A DNA stretch of 64,000 nucleotides from Blasia pusilla (taxonomy: Eukaryota; Marchantiophyta; Marchantiopsida; Blasiales). The position numbers and the translations under genes were made by a program. Under the pieces are notes generated by a model. It saw only the letters and a program-made list of their open reading frames with translations. It searched no databases and had not been told where the DNA came from. Below are positions 58,062 to 64,000 of this stretch, piece by piece (the first letter of the stretch is position 1; each line of letters starts with the position of its first letter). The stretch spans positions 40,424,001 to 40,488,000 of the forward strand of contig CM114272.1 of assembly GCA_050084515.1 (NCBI GenBank), written 5' to 3'.

Positions 58062-58720
58062 AAAAGTGAAAGAAGCCAACAAGCTAAAGGAAATGAAAAT
58101 TGAAGAGGGAGTTGCAAGAAATGGATGAGAAAAAATGAAATGGATTGTAATAAATGACAACCTCTAGAATTCATTCATTTAACCTATTGAAATCCTACAA
58201 GTTGCAAGGAGTAGGTGACAACGACCTGGAAAATTGTTTGAGCAAATGACGTCATAGTTGAAAATGAATTTTTACTCTTATTCAACCATTTAAAAAATCT
58301 TCAAGCAATTTTATTTGTTATACAACTAAAATCTTTATGTGCACCCTTTTGTTCCCCTTGCGAGTTTTCATGTGTTGTTAAACAGAGACTTAAAAAGTGA
58401 AGGAATCTAACAAGGTGAAGGAAATAAAAATTGATGAGGAAGATGCAAAAACATATGAAAAAAAATGAAATGGATTGTGATAAAAAAAAAAACATCATGA
58501 CTGAAGAGAGAGTTGCAGTGTCTTGGAAAATCTCAGGTTAGAAATATAATTGAAGGAATAAGACCCAAAGAGATAGAAGTATTTAGACCTGTAACATGTC
58601 GGAATCCAAGAGATTGCAAGGAGTGGGTCACAAACCATACATCAAAGAGTGGAAAATCAGTGTGCAACGTGTCGGAATCAGATGGGTACCAAAAACACAT
58701 CAATATCCAAACCTAGAGCC
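58062..58720. repeat. Tandem duplication, period 331 bases, resembling the copy B LTR
   Basis: AAAAGTGAA with the following AATGAAAATTGA-like sequence at 58062 recurs at 58393 (AATAAAAATTGA). Both units also resemble 48527-48830 in the copy B LTR (GTTGCAAGGAG followed by a T/A-rich tail). The match is imperfect. The segment may be the duplicated remnant of the 5' LTR of copy B. Confidence 0.55.
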
Positions 58721-58989
58721 AAGGGAGTTTGATAATAAAGTGTGGTTTTTATTTACATCCTTCTATAAATCAAATAATTACATCATATTGGATTCGAGTT
58801 TCTAGACTAAAAACTCTAGTCTATGATCTCTTCCGTCTCATCATCAGCAAAAACGTTCCTCACCCGCTTTGGTTCCTATACAATGAACTTTGTTGGGCTA
58901 ACCAATGGCTCCTCTTCATGATTGTAGGTGAGAATTGCGAAAGAAGAGGATTCAGAGACTCTCGTCCCCTTAGATGCACCACATGATCC
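58721..58989. other. Unassigned spacer
   Basis: No gene recognised between the tandem duplication and the next gypsy remnant. Confidence 0.3.
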
Positions 58990-59450
58990 TAGATATATCC
59001 CAACTTGTGCCCTAGCAAGTAATCTCGTATTCTCTGCAAGGTGATACCCATCGAGAATTAAGATTTGTTCTTCCGCTTGAAACCACTAGTGCCCAACTCC
59101 AAAACACTTCTAAAACCAACTCACTCACTTTTCATCTAAGAGCTCCTTGAGTATCACTTCCGGCTTTGCCCGCCCAATTTTTGGAATGATTGGGAGTGAC
59201 GAAGGTGTCTCCACCAAAGGCTATGCTACAAGTGTCTTGTGCGGTGTTGGAGACTTGTAACTCCAAGCCGCCCCTCGTAGTCAACCTTAGTGTCCTTGCA
59301 CACACCAACTAGTTGCCTCCTTGCCTCTAGGAAGAGGATGTTTCTTCCAGTCTGCCAGACGGCTTTGCCACTAGCCCCCGAAAGTCCCACCGAATCCAAA
59401 ACCAAATCCTCCAGACACGAGCAAAGCTCCATCAAGGTTTTTTGTCCCAA
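58990..59450 (-). pseudogene. Right gypsy element: 3' part, not well recognised
   Basis: After the RT fragment the frame continues (59226-59450) into sequence I do not recognise (GLSGASGKAVWQTGRN). Further on, fragments like SSLPIIPKIGRAKPEVILK look like the end of a gypsy integrase before a chromodomain. RNase H and the integrase core are missing, so a large deletion is likely. Confidence 0.35.
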
Positions 59451-59999
59451 GAATTCCACTTCTTGCACCATAAAGAAACACTTAGAAGGTTTCACATATA
59501 GTTTGTTCTTCCTCAAATTCTCCAAGACTTCTTTGAAGAGAACCTCCTGTTTCTCTTGGGTCACCAAATATATAAGGATATTATCAAAGAACAACACTAC
59601 TCCCCTATCTAATAGACCATGAACAATAGAATTCATGAGAGTAAGGAATATACCTTGCGATTAGTTAGTCTAAACAACCAGGAACTAGTGATGTGCTCAT
59701 ACAAGAGTCATCCTCCAAGGGTTCCTTGCAATCAAGACCATTCCGAGTTAGAGTTCAATATTAGGATCCATGTCTCAATTGGGTGATAACCCTTTCAAAA
59801 GTTCCCTTTTTAAGATATCCCCAAATTCTTCCAAGATTTTCCTCACTCTAGGTGGAAGGTTTCCTTTTAGTTCATCCTTTAATGGTTGAACATTTAATTC
59901 AGACTCTCCAACATTGGAACCCACCCTTGAGATCTTTTTCAAGTTACATTGCTTGGCCAAAATCAATTGAGCCACATGCTTTACTTCATTAACCCTCAA
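59451..59999 (-). pseudogene. Right gypsy element: reverse transcriptase fragment with DN in the active site
   Basis: The minus strand has the RT entry LPPRVRKILEEFGDILKREL with DMDPNIEL (59720-59870) and then, after an internal deletion near 59640-59760, GVVLFFDNILIYLVTQEK and NKLYVKPSKCFFMVQEVEFL. The usual YLDD box reads FFDN, so the second catalytic aspartate is lost. This is a second Ty3/gypsy lineage, different from the left element and from copies A to C. Confidence 0.75.
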
Positions 60000-60420
60000 A
60001 TTTTAAAGACATAAATTTGCGCTATGAATTTCAAGAATCCTCATAGCATTTCCATCATCAAGAGGAACCTCTAATATGCCTTTGGTTGATCTAATCACTA
60101 TAGCATAGGTATGAAAAATCCAAAGTAATGAAATCATATCTACGTCACCTAAGCTACATACTAGAAATTTTCCCATGTGCTAAACTAGGCTTTCACTCCT
60201 AGAATCACCATCTTTATGTTTAATGCCTAGGTTGAGATAGGTCATGTGTGTCCATCTGCAAATATTACAACTTGGGCTTGCTCCACATCGATTGTAAGCA
60301 CTTTCAGCCTCTCCACCGCCTTTGGATCTAGGAAGTTGAAGGTTGCCCAAGTGTCAATTAATGCAACCATAGATTTCCCCCCAATCAGTACCTCAACTAG
60401 AAACTTGCATTCATTAGCAT
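60000..60420 (-). pseudogene. Right gypsy element: protease, active-site Gly lost
   Basis: On the minus strand KSMVALIDTWATFNFLDPKA corresponds to the aspartic protease start ALIDTGATHNFI of many plant gypsy elements. The DTG triad reads DTW (at about 60340-60360), which would inactivate it. Coding trace continues toward RT with one or more stops. Confidence 0.65.
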
Positions 60421-61824
60421 CCTAATGCGAATCTTTTGAAGGCTCATCACCTTTCATCGACTCATTTTCTAAAGGTTCCCAATCAAGCACACTAAACATC
60501 AAGGTGTTAGTCACCCTAACCTAGTCAATTACGCTTTTTGATCGCTTGTGGTCATTGTGGCGGCGGTTTAGTCTTCATCACGTTTGCCCCTTTGGCCTCG
60601 GGACACTCCCACTTGAAAGTACTTGGATCACTGCACACATTACACCCTCTAACACTTTGTTTACCTGAGGTTTTCCCTTATTTCAAACTTGGCATTGGTT
60701 GAGGTTTAAACCTTTTGGGTTTTGATCCCCCTTGAGGGCCTTGTCTCTTCAAGTTTCCTCTTGTTTTCCTTGCCAAATGGTATCCCTGTCTTTGTAACCG
60801 GGAACCATCTAGTCTTGCTTCTCGAGAATGAGATCACCCACTACTTGTTGAGTAGCCATGTCAATGGCCTCCTTTAGCTTCCCGAACTTGGTTATAGGCG
60901 TTGTGCTTTTCTCCCTCAATATTTTTTTCAACTTGGCTGGCATTGCCTCCAAAAATTTGAAGACTTGGTTGGCATTTGACATATCATCAATCAACACCAA
61001 TGTCTCATGGAACTAAGTAATGAATCTCATGATCAAGCCTCCCAAGTGCATTTGCTACAATGGAATTTTGGCTTGGGTCGCTTAATCTTGAAACACCAAA
61101 CACCTCCTCATTTCCAAGGTGAGCAGCCCCAATTTAGCTCTATGGTGTTCTCGACCTTACAAAATTCTTGATACCATGTGAGTCCATATGCCTCTAACTT
61201 CAAAGAGGCTTCAACTTCCCATATGGATTTTGGAACCTAGCTAGTCCCAAAAACATGGTCCACCTTAGTCACCCATAGATTAAGGCACTTGATATCTATC
61301 TCGCCCCTATATATGGGTAATTCCTCCTTCACATCTCCCAATTGATACCTTAAGGACAACACCAAAGTTGAGCTACATGCCTTCATTGTCTCCCCAAACG
61401 TAGAGTCGATTTGGGCTTGTAGTTGTTCCTTCAATGCCTCAAAGATGGTGCATTGAGCCTCATTGAAACTAATAGGCAGTTGAACCCATGCAACTTTCCT
61501 CTGAGCATCTCCACTAACCTTCAACATCACACGCAATTACTTCTATGGTTCACCCCTTTGGGCATTGAACCCCCTGAGTCAAGGCTCCTTCAATGAGTCA
61601 TCAAGAGCCTTGGGTGGGGAGTTTTCACCAATCGGCATTTTCTCCCCTGAACCCTCATCCTGATCGGTTACCTAATTGAATTTCCCGATATTCTCAAAGT
61701 CCCACGGGAGATCAAGCCTAATAGGCTCATTCCCCATATCCCTCAAACCTTCCCCAAGCCAAGGCAGATCACAATCCATGATCTTCTTCTTATCCTTACA
61801 GGGCTTATCCCTGTCCTTGGCCAT
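60421..61824 (-). pseudogene. Right gypsy element: gag with degenerate zinc knuckle
   Basis: The likely start codon is at 61824-61822 (MAKDRDKPCKDKKK), opening a minus-strand coding trace through DLPWLGEGLRDMGNEPIRLD, then YRGEIDIKCLNLWVTKVDHV (the capsid start, like FxGExDPxxAexWLxxxExxF), and NQVFKFLEAMPAKLKKILRE. A knuckle-like CNVCSDPSTFKWEC near 60610-60640 has Lys in place of His. Several stops and frame changes break the sequence. Confidence 0.65.
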
Positions 61825-62454
61825 GCCGATCGCCACCGCGAAGGTTTGAGGGACTTACTTGATCTACTTGGAAGTAAATCTTCTATTTTTACACACTAGT
61901 GTAAGTCCATGTGATGCAATATTTTACATTACCTCCCATAATTAACTTTCAAGATTCTTTACATCATAAATCAATTTTGAGTGATCCTATTGGTTGAAAG
62001 TGCCAAGTGTAAGGAGGAGAGGAAATTGCAAAATGAAGGGGCACTGTCCAATAAAAATATAGATTATATACATTTCGTGCCCTTGGCAACAAAAAGAGTT
62101 ATTGTATTTCCACGTTTACTTATTAAACCTATCCAAAGCCTTCTTTTTATTCATCCCTTCTTGAGTTGCATTAGAGGTTCTGCGTTTCCTAGGATCGCGA
62201 TGATGTATGGTTGCTCTCACCTAATCAGAAAATTGTAGTAGGAATAATTAATTAGGAACATAACGATTGAAATGCCTCGGTCTATTTCTTCTTCTTGTAT
62301 ACAAGCTTCTATCTACATGAGGTACAATCCTACTATCAAACAACCATTGGCATATTCTAGTTGTTTTGATTCCTCAAATAGAACTCTTACACTAGAGAGA
62401 TCATGTTGAGTCATGAGTCAACTACTCCAACAGTCATCCTAAGTTGATCTTGGT
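61825..62454. other. Unassigned region after gag
   Basis: The 5' LTR and leader of the right gypsy element are expected here. No TG...CA boundary or primer-binding site was identified. No gene recognised. Confidence 0.35.
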
Positions 62455-62850
62455 ATGTCACAATGTGGCTTTTGTCTATTGGGTGATATGGTGGTCATTG
62501 ATCCAACACATTCTAACGTGGTATGTCGGGTTGCACATACTCAACGTATTCCTATCAAAGTAGCAACAAGAATTAAGAAGTTTAATTATATGGTGAAACA
62601 TGGGATCCATTCATTTATTCTTTTTGCAATGGAAGTTTTTTGGGCACTCACATGCATTTTTTAATAGTTCAATGAAACTGTGTGTGAAATTATGTGTTCA
62701 CCATTATGTCATGATTCATCAACTCGTCGCTTCTCATAGTCCTCTCTCCATGGTCACTACTCATTTTCATTAATTCATTTCAGCGGCATTACAACATCCA
62801 AGAGTATTGGAATTAATACAAGTTGAAGTGATTAGTAGTCACTCACCTAG
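62455..62850 (+). pseudogene. Weak trace of a plant transposon-associated ORF
   Basis: The plus strand has GDMVVIDPTHSNVVCRVAHT and, later, FILFAMEVFWALTC and ISAALQHPRVLEL. From memory the order resembles the C-terminal part of a multicopy plant protein annotated near reverse transcriptases (DVVIADPTRxDL, FLPFAIEVFG, ISVALQRAQ). The function is not known to me and frames are broken, so this is tentative. Confidence 0.3.
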
Positions 62851-63833
62851 TTTTCCATTCAAGTTTGACCAACCACTAATGTTGGATTTGTTCAAACTAT
62901 TAATTATGTAATTAATTGAGATAATTTTTATTTTCCTTCAATGTTCTTTTCACAGTTCATTTTGATAGAACTTTTATGTTCCTTTCTATTTTTTTTTCCT
63001 CCCAATCTTGGGATGTTACCCCCCCTCCTTACCATCTTTGGAAATATTATCTTGAGAGAGATGGATTTTGCAATCTTAGAACATGGCCTCATACGTTTAT
63101 TCCCGTCATCATCCTCTTTGAAATTTCCTTCTAAGAATGCAGTCTTAGAAAATCGCGTGAGATGTCATTTCCCGTCTTGATCCTCTTTCAAAAATTCCTT
63201 CTAAGAAGGAAGGGGAACTCGCAGTTATAAGCAAGGAATAACTGTAATTCCCAGGATTGCCTCTCGGCATTCCAGAATTGCAATTTCTGGAAAATGGCGT
63301 GACGGTGAATAACAGGTCAACCAATAATAAATAGCTTGAACCAAGCTTTCATTAGAGTTGGTGGGTTAACCTAAACTCGCCAACTCTTAAGAGGGAAAAA
63401 CGGAAATTTGGATAACGGGTTCAGGATAGACAGTCCACTGCAACTCGAGACTCAATTCTAGATCCCAAAACCTTCAAGAACCATTTAGAGACCATCTCCG
63501 GATGGGCGGATGGGGAAAGGTGATTTGGATTCAACCTTGCAAGAACCTGATCAGTTTCATATCTGATAACCTCACATTTGTAAGACAGTTCGTATCGAAT
63601 TGGCCAAATTCCTACTTGCCGGGCAAATACGAATAAATGCTCTGGTCAAGATGTGAAGCACATACCCAATGAAACTGCATCCTCCAGATCGATTCATGCA
63701 AATCCTTTACTTGGGCCCGAAAGTCAAAATGGGATGGACAGCGTTCAGTGAGTTCTAAAATTTCGGTGCCAGAAGAATTCCTGGCAGTACCCTTGATTGA
63801 GTTGAACGAGTTTCGTGGTTTCCAGTCACCACG
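62851..63833. other. Unassigned region with one short duplication
   Basis: At 63100-63140 and 63168-63210 a segment around CCTCTTTGAAATTTCCTTCTA is present twice, imperfectly, about 68 bases apart. No gene recognised. Confidence 0.4.
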
Positions 63834-64000
63834 TCTGATTTAGTGACTTCAGATCTTGCCTATCTGTGGAACAGGACTGAAGCAAACTGACGTGTTAGGT
63901 CTTCACGTCAGATTGTCACGATTTAGTCTGATTTAGTGACTTCAGATCTTGCCTATCTGTGGAACAGGACTGAAGCAAACTGACGTGTTAGGTCTTCACG
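63834..64000. repeat. 93-bp tandem duplication at the window end
   Basis: TCTGATTTAGTGACTTCAG starts at 63834 and again at 63927. The second unit is identical as far as the window goes (to TAGGTCTTCACG at 64000). It may be the start of a longer tandem array beyond the window. Confidence 0.95.

Overview
The window looks like a repeat-rich intergenic segment of a plant nuclear genome. The evidence is one intron-split host gene (a plant-type ceramide glucosyltransferase, 27250-31442), many nested and decayed plant transposable elements, a 180-bp satellite array and AT-rich spacers. The species cannot be fixed from sequence alone. The retrotransposon family that carries a DNA methyltransferase makes a non-seed streptophyte (bryophyte, lycophyte, fern or streptophyte alga) more likely than a crop or other flowering plant, but that is inference.

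Layout. 1-121 is the end of a satellite monomer, cut at 122 by a CACTA-type terminus. 850-8200 is a minus-strand Ty3/gypsy element with PR, RT, RNase H, INT, an extra 3' coding region, a polypurine tract and an LTR. 8958-11207 is a broken gene of an unrecognised family. 11208-15115 is copy A (plus strand, 5'-truncated) of an unusual gypsy element whose polyprotein carries a Dnmt3-like cytosine-5 methyltransferase (MTase) and a PHD finger. 15661-17760 holds Helitron Rep remains on the minus strand. 22320-24720 is a PIF/Harbinger element with convergent Myb-like and DDE transposase genes. 27250-31442 is the ceramide glucosyltransferase. 31648-34049 has a hAT scrap, a LINE reverse transcriptase remnant, several hairpins and a CACTA right end. 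34447-36661 is a decayed gene with a RING-like finger. 37434-41446 is the satellite array (about 22 monomers). 41446-44270 is a hAT transposase with a duplicated tail. 44671-44740 is a (GA)35 tract. 45166-46060 is a GC-rich minisatellite of about 31-bp units. 46207-46930 is copy C, an MTase fragment. 48500-56000 is copy B, the most complete methyltransferase element (minus strand: gag, zinc knuckles, PR, MTase, RT, RNase H, INT, PHD). 58062-58720 is a 331-bp tandem repeat resembling the LTR of B. 58990-61824 is another decayed gypsy element. The window ends in a 93-bp tandem duplication.

The most interesting system is the gypsy family seen in copies A, B and C. It joins a de novo-type DNA methyltransferase (between protease and RT) to a PHD histone-reader-like finger (after the integrase). 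This could let the element read and write chromatin marks on itself or at its insertion sites. All three copies here are damaged, so the function would have to be tested on intact relatives. Retrotransposons that captured cytosine methyltransferases have been reported from a charophyte alga and dinoflagellates, so the principle has precedent; I cannot tell from here whether the MTase plus PHD arrangement has been described.
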